In this document: positions 48,752 through 56,956 of the stretch, piece after piece | Layout: every line of letters begins with the position of its first letter | Numbering within the stretch: the stretch's first letter is position 1 | Assembly (NCBI RefSeq): GCF_014295035.1 | Contig: NZ_CP060404.1 | Span: 7,418,501-7,482,500 of the forward strand | Length of the DNA: 64,000 nt | From: Streptomyces buecherae | GTDB taxonomy: Bacteria; Actinomycetota; Actinomycetes; Streptomycetales; Streptomycetaceae | Reading direction: 5' to 3' | Notes under the pieces: model-generated | The model's input: the letters and a program-made list of their open reading frames with translations, nothing else | Told to the model about the DNA's origin: nothing | Database searches by the model: none | Position numbers and translations under genes: made by a program

Positions 48752-49912
48752 ATGAGGGTCATGGGGACAATGCGACGGATGATGACGGCGGGGCTGTGCG
48801 GGGTGGCGCTGGCGGCCGTGCTGACGGCGCCGGCGCAGGCCGGTGCGGCGGGTACGGGCGACCGGACGGATGGGGCCGCGGCGGAGCCGGCCGGGGCCGC
48901 GCGGAGCGGTTCGCCGTACGCCACGGGAGCGGGGCTGACCTGGCGGGCCAGCGACAGCGGCAGCGACGCCAGGTTCCGCGGGCTGGCCGCCGTCGACCGG
49001 CGCACCGCCTGGGTGGCCGGTACGAAGGGCACCGTGCTGCGCACCGTGGACGGCGGCCGGAGCTGGCGCGACGTGTCGCCACCCGGCGCGGGCGCGCTGG
49101 AGTTCCGGGACGTGGAGGCGTTCGACTCGCGGCACGCGGTGGTGCTCGCCATCGGCGAGGGCGAGGCGTCGCGGGTCTTTCGCACCGCCGACGGCGGCGC
49201 GACCTGGACGGAGAGCTTCCGCAACACCGACCCGGCGGCCTTCTACGACTGCATGACCTTCTTCGACGCCCGGCACGGCATCGCGCTCAGCGACCCGGTG
49301 GACGGCAAGTACCGCATCCTGTCCACCGGCGACGGCGGCCGGAGCTGGCGGGTGCTGCCCTCGGCGGGGATGCCGGCCGCCCAGCCGGGCGAGGCCGCGT
49401 TCGCCGCCAGCGGCCAGTGCCTGGTCAGCTCGGGCAGCCGGGACGCCTGGATCGCCACCGGCGGGGCCGCCACCGCGCGCGTGCTGCACTCCGCCGACCG
49501 GGGCCTGACCTGGACGGTCACCCAGGCGCCCATCCCGGCCGGCGACCCGGCCCGCGGCGTCTTCGGCCTCGCGTTCCGCGACGCCCGGCACGGCCTGGCC
49601 GTGGGCGGCGACTACCGCGCCGGCGAGCCGTCGCCGCGTACCGCCGCGGTCACCGGCGACGGCGGCGCGACCTGGACGCACGCCCGGCGCCAGCCGCCCG
49701 GCTACCGCTCCGGCGTCGCCTGGCTGCCGCACAGCCGCTCCGCCGCGCTCGCCGTCGGCCCCACCGGCAGCGAACTCACCCTCGACGGCGGCCGGCGCTG
49801 GCACACCTTCGACACCGGCTCGTACGACACGGTCGACTGCACCCCGGACCTGAGCTGCTGGGCCGCCGGCGAGCAGGGCCGCGTCGGCCACCTCGCGCTC
49901 TCCGGCCGCTGA
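48752..49912 (+). CDS. Secreted BNR/YCF48-like beta-propeller protein
   Basis: A 386-residue protein with an N-terminal signal peptide (MMTAGLCGVALAAVLTAPAQA) and repeated Asp-box/BNR motifs: RTVDGGRSWRDV, RTADGGATWTES, STGDGGRSWRVL, HSADRGLTWTVT, VTGDGGATWTHA. This is the sialidase-like/YCF48-type six-bladed propeller, usually annotated as an oxidoreductase or photosystem-stability-like protein in Streptomyces without known activity. The catalytic residues of sialidases are not visible. Exported. The exact ATG among 48752, 48761 and 48770 is uncertain. Confidence 0.82.
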   Translation: MRVMGTMRRMMTAGLCGVALAAVLTAPAQAGAAGTGDRTDGAAAEPAGAARSGSPYATGAGLTWRASDSGSDARFRGLAAVDRRTAWVAGTKGTVLRTVDGGRSWRDVSPPGAGALEFRDVEAFDSRHAVVLAIGEGEASRVFRTADGGATWTESFRNTDPAAFYDCMTFFDARHGIALSDPVDGKYRILSTGDGGRSWRVLPSAGMPAAQPGEAAFAASGQCLVSSGSRDAWIATGGAATARVLHSADRGLTWTVTQAPIPAGDPARGVFGLAFRDARHGLAVGGDYRAGEPSPRTAAVTGDGGATWTHARRQPPGYRSGVAWLPHSRSAALAVGPTGSELTLDGGRRWHTFDTGSYDTVDCTPDLSCWAAGEQGRVGHLALSGR

Positions 49913-49943
49913 CCGCGCCGCCGGGCGCACGGGTGACGGATGG

Positions 49944-49982
49944 GGCCGGGCCGGGGCGAGAGCGTTCCGCCCCGGCCCGGCC
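49944..49982. terminator. 15-bp perfect hairpin between convergent genes
   Basis: GGCCGGGCCGGGGCG (49944-49958) and its exact complement (49968-49982) enclose a 9-base loop between the BNR gene and the reverse-strand YciI gene. Confidence 0.8.
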
Positions 49983-50006
49983 GGCGTCCGGCGGGGCCGG
50001 GCGGGC

Positions 50007-50306
50007 TCAGGCCGGCAGCTCCTGCCGGTACGCGGCCAGCTCGGGTGACGTCTTGGTCGCCAGGAACTCCGTGATCCGGTACGCGCACACCTCCGCCGTG
50101 ACGAACGGGTCGCTCGCCACCACCTCCTCGATGGCGGCCCGGTCCGCCCCTACCGCGAGGATCACGCCGCCGTCGCGCGGCTCCTTGCGCCCGGAGGCGA
50201 TGAAGGTTCCCGACGCGTAGTGCGTGTTCAACCAGTCGACGTGGTCACTGAGCAGGGCGTCGACGCGCTCCAGGGGAGCCGTGTAGGACAACTCGAGTAC
50301 GAACAT
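50007..50306 (-). CDS. YciI-family protein
   Basis: A 99-residue ferredoxin-fold protein starting MFVLELSYTAPLERVDALLS. It has the conserved His in LLSDHVDWLNTHYASGTFI and an Asp in VASDPFVTAEV, the putative active-site pair of the YciI family. Function unknown; related proteins are dehalogenase-like or muconolactone-isomerase-like. Divergent from nfi. Confidence 0.85.
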   Translation of the reverse strand: MFVLELSYTAPLERVDALLSDHVDWLNTHYASGTFIASGRKEPRDGGVILAVGADRAAIEEVVASDPFVTAEVCAYRITEFLATKTSPELAAYRQELPA

Positions 50307-50394
50307 GATCACCAGGCTACGCCGTACGTCCGACGCCGAGCCCACCGTCGCCGCGCGGGGCAACCGTTCGACCCCGGGTAGCGTGATCACCGGT

Positions 50395-51126
50395 ATGAGC
50401 TCTTCCAGCGAACCCACGGGACAGCCGGCCTGGGCGGCCGTGCCCGCCGACTGGCCGCGCACCGAGGCCGAGGCCACCGCCGTCCAGGAGCGGCTGCGCG
50501 GCGGCGTCGACGCGTCGGGCGCGGCCACCTTGCCGGGCGCCCCCGGCCTGGTGGTGGGCGTGGACGTGGCGTACGACGACGAACGCGACCTGGTCGCGGC
50601 GGCGGCCGTCGCGCTCGACGCGCGCGGCCTGGCCCGCGTCGCGGAGGCGACCGCCGTCGGCCGGGTCTCCTTCCCCTACGTGCCGGGCCTCCTCGCCTTC
50701 CGGGAGATCCCCACCGTGCTGGCCGCCCTCGACCGCCTCGGCCGCACGCCCGACCTGGTGGTGTGCGACGGCTACGGGCTGGCCCATCCGCGCCGGTTCG
50801 GGCTGGCCAGCCACCTCGGGGTGATCACCGGGCTGCCGACCATCGGCGTCGCCAAGAGCCCCTTCGTCTTCCGCCACGACCCGCCGGGCCCGCGGCGCGG
50901 CGACGCCTCGCCGCTGTGGGACGGGACCCAGGAGGTGGGCCGGGCGCTGCGCACCCAACCGGGCGTCAAGCCGGTCTTCGTCTCCGTCGGCCACCGGATG
51001 ACGCTCGACGCCGCCTGCGCCCACGCCCTGCACCTGAGCCCCCGCTACCGACTGCCGGAGACCACCCGCGCGGCCGACGCCGCCTGCCGCCGGGCGCTGG
51101 CCGCCCTCGCCCGCGAGCACGGCTAG
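50395..51126 (+). CDS. nfi: Endonuclease V (deoxyinosine 3'-endonuclease)
   Basis: A 243-residue protein with the endonuclease V core: the first catalytic Asp in VVGVDVAYDD, Glu in GLLAFREIPTVLAAL, the second Asp in VVCDGYGLAHPRRFGLASHLG and the His/Lys region TIGVAKSPF. It cleaves next to deoxyinosine from adenine deamination (and RNA inosine in some homologues) and starts its repair. The ATG at 50395 is used. It is divergent from the YciI gene, with no repair genes nearby. Confidence 0.92.
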   Translation: MSSSSEPTGQPAWAAVPADWPRTEAEATAVQERLRGGVDASGAATLPGAPGLVVGVDVAYDDERDLVAAAAVALDARGLARVAEATAVGRVSFPYVPGLLAFREIPTVLAALDRLGRTPDLVVCDGYGLAHPRRFGLASHLGVITGLPTIGVAKSPFVFRHDPPGPRRGDASPLWDGTQEVGRALRTQPGVKPVFVSVGHRMTLDAACAHALHLSPRYRLPETTRAADAACRRALAALAREHG

Positions 51127-51177
51127 CCGCCGCCGGCCGCGGGCGGCGCCCGGCGGCGTTGTCGGTATGTTGGTGAC

Positions 51178-51342
51178 ATGGCAGAGCATGACTACCAGTT
51201 GATGAACCGGTCCCGCTGGCAGCGCCGGCTGGACCCGATCGTGGCCACCGTGCTCATGATCGGCATCGTGTACGGCGCGTTCTGGCTGTTCTGGCAGCTG
51301 TGCACGTCGTACGGCGGTGTGATCGCCAACCTCTTCGACTGA
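51178..51342 (+). CDS. 54-residue single-TM membrane protein
   Basis: ATG at 51178 opens MAEHDYQLMNRSRWQRRLDP, followed by one membrane helix (VATVLMIGIVYGAFWLFWQL) and a short C-terminus ending ANLFD. The composition, positive-inside residues and strong hairpin after the stop (51375-51403) support a real gene. It has no recognised family and follows nfi by 51 bases. Confidence 0.65.
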   Translation: MAEHDYQLMNRSRWQRRLDPIVATVLMIGIVYGAFWLFWQLCTSYGGVIANLFD

Positions 51343-51374
51343 CCCCGGACCGCCGGACCGGCCCCGCCGAGGCA

Positions 51375-51403
51375 GCCCCGCCGCGCTGGGTTCGCGGTGG
51401 GGC
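51375..51403. terminator. Hairpin between convergent small membrane protein and DUF1203 genes
   Basis: GCCCCGCCGCG and CGCGGTGGGGC (11-bp stem with one mismatch, 7-base loop) at 51375-51385 and 51393-51403, extended by further outer pairing. Lies between convergent genes. Confidence 0.6.
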
Positions 51404-51420
51404 CGGCTCGGCGGCTTCGC

Positions 51421-51990
51421 TCATCCCGCGCGGCGGGTCTCCGCGAGGAAGCAGCCGTACTCCACGGCCCTGATGTGCACGGCCGCGACCCGTGGATCGC
51501 GGTACCACTCCGCCAGGGCCTCGGCGGGGGAGCCGCCGTGCTCCGGGCTCCCCTGGATCAGCAGCCGCCCGCCGAGGATGCGGCCTTCCGCCGAGTAGGC
51601 GCGCAGCACCCGCCGCTCGCCCACGATGCCCCGCGGGTAGCCGTCCGGGGTGGCGTCCCGCCCGCCGCCGGACCAGCCGGCGCACGGCTCGGGGTGGATG
51701 AAGACCGGGCCGACCTCGTCGTACGCGCCCGGCGTGGCGCCCGTCTCGGCGGCCCAGCGGCGCAGCGGCGCGTACGAGACCAGCATCAGCCGCTCGCCGG
51801 GGGTGCTGCGGCCCAGGCAGCAGCGCAGCGGGTTGCCGCCATCCTCGTCGACGACCACGCGCGGGGCCCGGCCGGCGTCGTCGCGCACCCGCAGTTCGCG
51901 CAGCACCTCGGGGGCGATGGGGCGGATCTCGTAGCGCGGCGCGGAGTCCTGGTCGGGGGCGGGGGTCTGGGTGTCCGTGTAGGTGCTCAT
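51421..51990 (-). CDS. DUF1203-family protein
   Basis: A 189-residue soluble protein. It contains YEIRPIAPEVLRELRVRDDA, NPLRCCLGRSTPGERLMLVS, YDEVGPVFIHPEPCAG and YPRGIVGERRVLRAY, the pattern of DUF1203. Function unknown. Conserved cysteines and histidine could bind a metal, but this is speculative. The ATG at 51988-51990 is used. Confidence 0.82.
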   Translation of the reverse strand: MSTYTDTQTPAPDQDSAPRYEIRPIAPEVLRELRVRDDAGRAPRVVVDEDGGNPLRCCLGRSTPGERLMLVSYAPLRRWAAETGATPGAYDEVGPVFIHPEPCAGWSGGGRDATPDGYPRGIVGERRVLRAYSAEGRILGGRLLIQGSPEHGGSPAEALAEWYRDPRVAAVHIRAVEYGCFLAETRRAG

Positions 51991-52096
51991 GCGGCCATGG
52001 TGGAGCGCCCGGGGCGCCGCTTCTGGCGGGTATCGGACGTCGCGTTCGGGCCCGTACGGGGATAGGCGCCGGGCCCGCCCCCGCTCGGTGACCCGC

Positions 52097-53290
52097 TCAG
52101 TGCTCCGACACGACCCGGAAGCCGATACCCGCGCGGACCAGCCGGGCCGTGAGCCGCTCGCCCATCGCGGTGGCCGGCGTGACCTGGCCCGCGGTCTCGG
52201 GAAGGTCGTCGAGCGCCAGGCACAGCGCCGACTCGGCCAGCATCTTGGCCGTCTCACCGTAGCCCGGGTCGCCGCCGCGGACCTCGGTGACCACCCGGCG
52301 CCCGCCACCCTGCCCCACCAGGCGCAGCGCGAACCAGCTCCGCTCCCGCCGCTCCGGGTTCGGCCCGTCGCCCGGGCCGCGCCGGCCCGTGAGCCAGGAG
52401 CGCACCGGCGGCACCTGCGCCAGCGCGGCCAGCGCGCCGAACCCGGCCACACCCGCCGCGGCCACCGGCAGCCGGCGCACGGCCGCGAAGTGGCGGTAGC
52501 GGAACGCCGGTCCGTAGGCCGTGGACGCGGCGGCCGAGCGGGCGACGACCTGCGCGTCGATCGTCGGCAGCGGAACGCCCCAGGCCCGCACCGCGCGGCT
52601 GTGGTGCACGGGGCCGAGCGGGGCGCGCACGGTCCGCCCGGCCGGGCGGGGCTCCGCGCGCCGCCGCTCCCGCGCCGCGCGGACCATCGCCAGCGGCCGG
52701 GAGGCGGCCGTCAGCGCCGAGTCCAGCGTTCCGCCGGAGAAGGTGGCGTTGGTGCGCAGGTAGCCGTCGACGCGTAGCGGCACGTCCCGTGGCAGCAGGC
52801 CCACGGTGTACAGCGCGCCCAGGTCGGCCGGGAGGGAGTCGAAGCCGCACGTGTGCACGAGCCGGGCGCCGGTGGCGCGGGCCCGCTCGTGGTGGCGCAC
52901 GTACGTCCGGTCGACGAACTCGGGCTCGCCGGTCAGGTCGACGTAGTCGGTGCCGGCCTCGGCGCACGCGGCGACCAGCGGCTCGCCGTAGCGCAGGTAG
53001 GGGCCGACGGTGGTGGCGACCACACGGGTGTTTTCGGCCAGCGCCCGGACCGCGTCGCGGTCGGCGACGTCGACGGTCAGCAGCGGCAGCGCCGCGTGCG
53101 CCGGGTCGGTGGCGGCCAGCTCGGCGCGCAGCGCCTCAAGCCGGCCCCGGCTGCGCCCGGCCAGCGCCCAGCGCAGCCCGGGCGGGGCGTGCTCGGCCAG
53201 GTAGTGGGCGGTCAGCGCGCCCACGAAGCCGGTGGCGCCGACGAGCACCACGTCGTACGCGCGCTGCGGGTCGAGTCCCTCGCGTGGCAT
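52097..53290 (-). CDS. Saccharopine-dehydrogenase-like (trans-acting enoyl-reductase-type) protein
   Basis: A 397-residue protein with an N-terminal Rossmann motif (DVVLVGATGFVGALTAHYLA), then TTVGPYLRYGEPLVAACAEA and the conserved YVDLTGEPEFVDRTYVRHHE and HTCGFDSLPADLGALY. In mycobacteria the homologous Rv2953-type proteins act as trans-acting enoyl reductases for phenolglycolipids; elsewhere the function is open. A possible membrane-proximal hydrophobic segment lies near residue 275. A TTGACT-N17-TAGCGT promoter with an embedded operator precedes it (53373-53401). Confidence 0.82.
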   Translation of the reverse strand: MPREGLDPQRAYDVVLVGATGFVGALTAHYLAEHAPPGLRWALAGRSRGRLEALRAELAATDPAHAALPLLTVDVADRDAVRALAENTRVVATTVGPYLRYGEPLVAACAEAGTDYVDLTGEPEFVDRTYVRHHERARATGARLVHTCGFDSLPADLGALYTVGLLPRDVPLRVDGYLRTNATFSGGTLDSALTAASRPLAMVRAARERRRAEPRPAGRTVRAPLGPVHHSRAVRAWGVPLPTIDAQVVARSAAASTAYGPAFRYRHFAAVRRLPVAAAGVAGFGALAALAQVPPVRSWLTGRRGPGDGPNPERRERSWFALRLVGQGGGRRVVTEVRGGDPGYGETAKMLAESALCLALDDLPETAGQVTPATAMGERLTARLVRAGIGFRVVSEH

Positions 53291-53372
53291 CGCTTCCCCT
53301 CGCGGCCCGCGGGCCGGGCCCCGAGCGTGGTGCGTGGCTGCGCTGTGCGTGATCCACAGCCTGGAGGCCGCC

Positions 53373-53401
53373 ACGCTAGGCAGCTATTGACCAGCAGTCA
53401 A
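53373..53401 (-). promoter_or_regulatory. Promoter with embedded TTGAC-N5-GTCAA palindrome
   Basis: On the reverse strand TTGACT (53396-53401) and TAGCGT (53373-53378) are separated by exactly 17 bases. The perfect palindrome TTGACCAGCAGTCAA (53387-53401) overlaps the -35 element, as expected for a repressor site. No adjacent TetR gene is present. Confidence 0.55.
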
Positions 53402-53469
53402 CAAGGGGGCGTCCGGACGTGGGAGAGGTTGACAGGTGTCCGGCGCTCCGTCACATTCACCCCACACAT

Positions 53470-53486
53470 CGGACGTCCAACGTCCG
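53470..53486. promoter_or_regulatory. Palindrome CGGACGT-CCA-ACGTCCG upstream of the NanA-like gene
   Basis: A perfect 7-bp inverted repeat with a 3-base spacer, 73 bases upstream of the lyase start. The symmetry is typical of a GntR/IclR/LacI-type site, but the regulator is not in the window. Confidence 0.5.
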
Positions 53487-53558
53487 TATTGTCATCTTTA
53501 CTGCTATGGCTTGGCTCCCTCCCACCCCTGGCTGACGCCTCGTAGAAAGCTGATCCCG

Positions 53559-54497
53559 ATGCGCCCTCCGGTTCCCCTCACCGGCGTCATCCCGCCGATG
53601 TGCACCCCGCTCACCCCCACCGGCGACGTGGACACCCGGTCGCTGGCCGCGCTCACCCGACGGCTCCTGGACGCCGGCGTGCACGGGCTGTTCGCCCTCG
53701 GCTCCACCGGCGAGGTCGCCTACCTCACCGACGCCCAGCGCCGCACCGCCCTGGAGACGGTGGTGGAGGCCGCCGCCGGACGGGTCCCCGTGCTCGCCGG
53801 CGTCATCGACACGACCACCGCGCGGATGCGCGACCACGCCGCCGGGGCCGCCGCCAGCGGCGCCGACGCCCTCGTGGCCACCGCCCCCTTCTACACCCGC
53901 ACCCACCCCGCCGAGATCGCCGACCACTTCCGGCGGCTGCGCGCCGGCACGGAGCTGCCGCTGTTCGCGTACGACATCCCCGCCGCGGTGCACACCAAGC
54001 TCACCGCCGCCATCGTGCTGCCGCTGGCCGCCGACGGCACCCTCGCCGGGCTCAAGGACAGCAGCGGCCAGGTGGAGGAGGCGCGCCGGCTGCTCGTCGC
54101 GGCCCGCGACCGCGGCCTGGGCGAGCGGTTTTCCGTGCTGACCGGCTCCGAGATGGCCGTGGACGGCGCCCTGCTGGCCGGCGTGCACGGCGTCGTGCCG
54201 GGCCTCGGCAACGTGGACCCCCACGGCTACCTGCGGCTCTACGGGCACGCCCGCGCCGGCCGGTGGGCCGAGGCCGCGGCCGAGCAGGACCGGCTCGCCG
54301 CGCTGTTCGCCCTCACCGAGACCGGCGATCCGGCGCGGATGGGCGGCAGCTCGTCGGCGCTCGGCGGCTTCAAGGCCGCGCTGCACCTGCTCGGCGTCAT
54401 CGACTGCCCCGCCACCGCGGCGCCGCAGGTCCCGCTGGAGGCCGCGGCCGTGGACCGGGTGCGCAAGTTCCTCGACGACGCGGGCCTGACCGCATGA
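53559..54497 (+). CDS. NanA/DapA-superfamily aldolase (N-acetylneuraminate-lyase-like)
   Basis: A 312-residue TIM-barrel lyase of the DHDPS/NAL family. GLFALGSTGEVAYLTDAQRR contains the NAL-type GSTGE instead of the DHDPS GTTGE; the catalytic Tyr is in LFAYDIPAAVHTKL and the Schiff-base Lys in LAGLKDSSGQ. It splits a 2-oxo-3-deoxy acid, possibly sialic acid, to pyruvate and an aldehyde. Its TGA overlaps the NanT-like transporter start (ATGA), supporting a sialic-acid-like substrate. No kinase or epimerase of the nan pathway is near, so the call stays general. Confidence 0.85.
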   Translation: MRPPVPLTGVIPPMCTPLTPTGDVDTRSLAALTRRLLDAGVHGLFALGSTGEVAYLTDAQRRTALETVVEAAAGRVPVLAGVIDTTTARMRDHAAGAAASGADALVATAPFYTRTHPAEIADHFRRLRAGTELPLFAYDIPAAVHTKLTAAIVLPLAADGTLAGLKDSSGQVEEARRLLVAARDRGLGERFSVLTGSEMAVDGALLAGVHGVVPGLGNVDPHGYLRLYGHARAGRWAEAAAEQDRLAALFALTETGDPARMGGSSSALGGFKAALHLLGVIDCPATAAPQVPLEAAAVDRVRKFLDDAGLTA

Positions 54498-55987
54498 GCG
54501 CCACCGGGCGCGAGGCGGGCACGCGCTGGTACCGCGAGGTGTCCCCGGGGCAGTGGAAGGCCATGTTCGCCGCCTGGCTCGGCTACCTCCTCGACGGCTT
54601 CGACTTCGTCCTGATCACCCTCGTGCTGACCGAGATCGCCGACGAGTTCGACCTCAGCGGCGTCGAGGCCGCCAGCCTGGTCTCCGCCGCCTTCATCACC
54701 CGCTGGCTCGGCGGCGCGCTGCTCGGCGCCTTCGGCGACCGCTACGGGCGCAAGGCCGCCATGATCGTCAGCATCCTGCTCTACTCCTTCGGCACCTTCG
54801 CCTGCGGCTTCGCCTGGGGGTACACCAGCCTCTTCGTCGCCCGGCTGCTGATCGGCGTGGGCATGGCGGGGGAGTACAGCGCGAGCGCCACCTACGTCCT
54901 GGAGAGCTGGCCGCCACGGCTGCGCAACCGCGCCTCCGGCTTCCTGATCTCCGGCTACGCCGGCGGCACCATCCTCGCCTCCAAGCTCTACGAGTGGGTG
55001 GTGCCGAACTGGGGCTGGCGCTGGATGTTCTGGATCGGCGTGCTGCCGGTCCTGGTCGCCCTGTGGGTACGCCGCGCGCTGCCGGAGGCCGAGGACTGGA
55101 GCGCGGAGGTCGCCGCCGGTGGCCGGCGCCCGAACCCGTTCGCGCCGCTGTTCGCCGGGCGCCGCAGGACCTGGCTGAACACGCTGCTGACCGTGGTCGC
55201 CAGCGCCGCGCTGTTCTGCGTGTTCACCCCGCTCGGCAAGGGCCTGGTGTGGCCGCTGGCGATCCTGGCCGCCGGCTGCCTGATCGCCTTCGCGGTCCAG
55301 GTGGGCGGCCGCCGGCAGTGGGTCCTGTACGTGTCCCTCATGGTCACCGTCTTCTGCGCCTTCCTCTACAGCTGGCCGATCCAGGCGCTGCTGCCCACCT
55401 ACCTGAAGACGGAGATGGGCTACGCGCCGGGCCAGGTGGGCGACGTGATGTTCTACGCCGGGTTCGGCACCATGTGCGGCTGCTGGCTCGCGGGCTTCGT
55501 CGGCGACTGGGTGGGCACCCGGCGCGCGTACGCCTGGACCCTGATCGCCTCGCTGGGCTTCGTCTTCCCCGTCTTCGCCGTCGACGAGAGCCTGGTCGCG
55601 CTCGGCGTGCTGCTGTTCGGGCTGCTCGCCCTCAGCCAGGGCATCTCCGGCATCCTGCCCAAGTACATCGCCAGCCACTTCCCGACCGGCAACCGGGCCG
55701 CCTCGCTCGGCTTCGTCTACAACGTCGGCGCGCTCGGCGGCGCGGTGGCCCCGGTACTCGGCGCCCACCTGGCCGAGGGGATGCCGCTGGGGCGGGCGCT
55801 GGCCGTGTTGACGTTCGGGCTGACCCTGGTCGTCATCGTGCTCGTCGGCTGTGACGTCCCGCGCCGGCTGGCCCGGATCACCGACCCCGAAGGGCTGGAC
55901 GACCACCTGGTGCCGGCCGCCGCCCCGGCGCGGAGCCCGGCCCCGCCCCGGGCGGACGACGTGCGCGGGACGGCGCCCGCCGACTGA
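54494..55987 (+). CDS. nanT: NanT-like MFS sialic-acid/organic-acid transporter
   Basis: A 497-residue major-facilitator protein with 12 or more helices. It matches E. coli NanT along its length: WKAMFAAWLGYLLDGFDFVL, ARLLIGVGMAGEYSASATYV, LRNRASGFLISGYAGGT, YSWPIQALLPTYLKTEMGYA and LGFVYNVGALGGAVAP. It should take up sialic acid or a related acidic sugar with protons. Translationally coupled to the NanA-like lyase upstream, so the pair forms a small catabolic unit. The 3' end carries a 24-bp tandem duplication overlapping the stop codon. Confidence 0.88.
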   Translation: MSATGREAGTRWYREVSPGQWKAMFAAWLGYLLDGFDFVLITLVLTEIADEFDLSGVEAASLVSAAFITRWLGGALLGAFGDRYGRKAAMIVSILLYSFGTFACGFAWGYTSLFVARLLIGVGMAGEYSASATYVLESWPPRLRNRASGFLISGYAGGTILASKLYEWVVPNWGWRWMFWIGVLPVLVALWVRRALPEAEDWSAEVAAGGRRPNPFAPLFAGRRRTWLNTLLTVVASAALFCVFTPLGKGLVWPLAILAAGCLIAFAVQVGGRRQWVLYVSLMVTVFCAFLYSWPIQALLPTYLKTEMGYAPGQVGDVMFYAGFGTMCGCWLAGFVGDWVGTRRAYAWTLIASLGFVFPVFAVDESLVALGVLLFGLLALSQGISGILPKYIASHFPTGNRAASLGFVYNVGALGGAVAPVLGAHLAEGMPLGRALAVLTFGLTLVVIVLVGCDVPRRLARITDPEGLDDHLVPAAAPARSPAPPRADDVRGTAPAD

Positions 55988-56023
55988 GCAGGAGCCGGTC
56001 CCGCCGACTGAGCCGGGGCCGGC
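55976..56023 (+). repeat. 24-bp tandem duplication across the nanT stop codon
   Basis: Copy 1 (55976-55999) starts CCCGCCGACTGAGC and copy 2 (56000-56023) repeats it with three mismatches, duplicating the TGA stop. Recent slippage is likely. Confidence 0.7.
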
Positions 56024-56032
56024 CTCCGCGCG

Positions 56033-56436
56033 TCAGCCCCGCTCCCACCGTGCGAGCACCTCGCGGCACGCCCCGAGGTGCTCGTCCGACACGAGCAGGA
56101 CGAGGTTGCCGGCGTGGTCGCTGTACTGGGTGGCGACGTTCACGCCCGCGTCGCCCAACCGGCGGGCGAGGGTGCCGAGCTGGCCGGGCGTCTCCTGGTC
56201 GAGACGGGTCATGACGACGTCGCGGACGACGGCGGGGCCCAGGCCCGCGGCGGCGACGGCCGCCAGCGCGGCGGCCCGTCGTCGACCAGGTAGTGGGCGA
56301 CGGCCCGCCCCGCACGCGCGAACACGCCACCGCCCTCCAGGCTCACCCCGGCCGCGCCCAGCGCCTGGCCCAGGTCGGCCAGCGCGCCGGGCCGGTCCGG
56401 CAGGCACACCTCGAGGTCCCGCGGCCCGGCGGTCAC
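56033..56436 (-). pseudogene. Double-ACT-domain gene with a frameshift
   Basis: GTG at 56436 starts an ACT domain (DLEVCLPDRPGALADLGQAL ... AVAHYLVDDG). Near 56275-56277 the frame must shift by one base to continue with the second ACT domain (AVVRDVVMTRLDQETPGQLG ... LVSDEHLGACREVLARW). The break lies at a GGG run (reverse strand), where one missing G would explain it, so the ancestral protein was about 134 residues. It may be a sequencing error, a real pseudogene or slippage expression. ACT domains bind amino acids. It overlaps the OsmC stop codon (GTGA). Confidence 0.7.
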
Positions 56437-56891
56437 GGGGTCACCACGGTGGTGGCCACCTCGACCGGCACCGACAGGCTGTTGGCGACGTAACAGGAGC
56501 GGTGCGCCCGCTCGGCGATCTCCCGGACCCGGGCCGGGTCCGTCCCGGCGGCGACCGTGACGGTGACCCGCAGCCGGATCGCGGCCAGCCGGGCCGGCTC
56601 GGCGGTCAGGTCGAGGTGGCTGCTGGCCTCGTCGTCGTACCCGAGCACGGTCACCCCGGCGCGGGCGGCGGCGCCGAGGAAGGACAGCATCTGACAGGAG
56701 GAGGCGGCCATGACCACCAGCTGTTCGGGATTGAGCCGGTCGGGGTCGCCGCGGAAGGCCGGGTCCGCGCTCAGGTCGACCCGCGCGGCGGCGGGCGGGG
56801 CGACGGCGGTGTGGTCGCGCGAGTAGCCGCGGACCCCGTCCGCGGTGGAGCCGTCCCAGTGCAGGTGGGTGCGGTAGGTGTGGGTGTCCAT
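56433..56891 (-). CDS. OsmC-family peroxiredoxin-like protein
   Basis: A 152-residue OsmC-fold protein starting MDTHTYRTHLHWDGSTADGV. The two catalytic cysteines are in VVMAASSCQMLSFL (about residue 67) and RAHRSCYVANSLSV (about residue 131), giving the Ohr/OsmC peroxidatic and resolving pair. It probably detoxifies organic hydroperoxides. Divergent from an ArsR-type regulator that may control it. Confidence 0.9.
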   Translation of the reverse strand: MDTHTYRTHLHWDGSTADGVRGYSRDHTAVAPPAAARVDLSADPAFRGDPDRLNPEQLVVMAASSCQMLSFLGAAARAGVTVLGYDDEASSHLDLTAEPARLAAIRLRVTVTVAAGTDPARVREIAERAHRSCYVANSLSVPVEVATTVVTP

Positions 56892-56956
56892 GCGCGGACC
56901 GTAGGCGCCCGACGCTTCGGCGCCGACCGAAGCGTCGACGTCGTATCGTCACCCCC

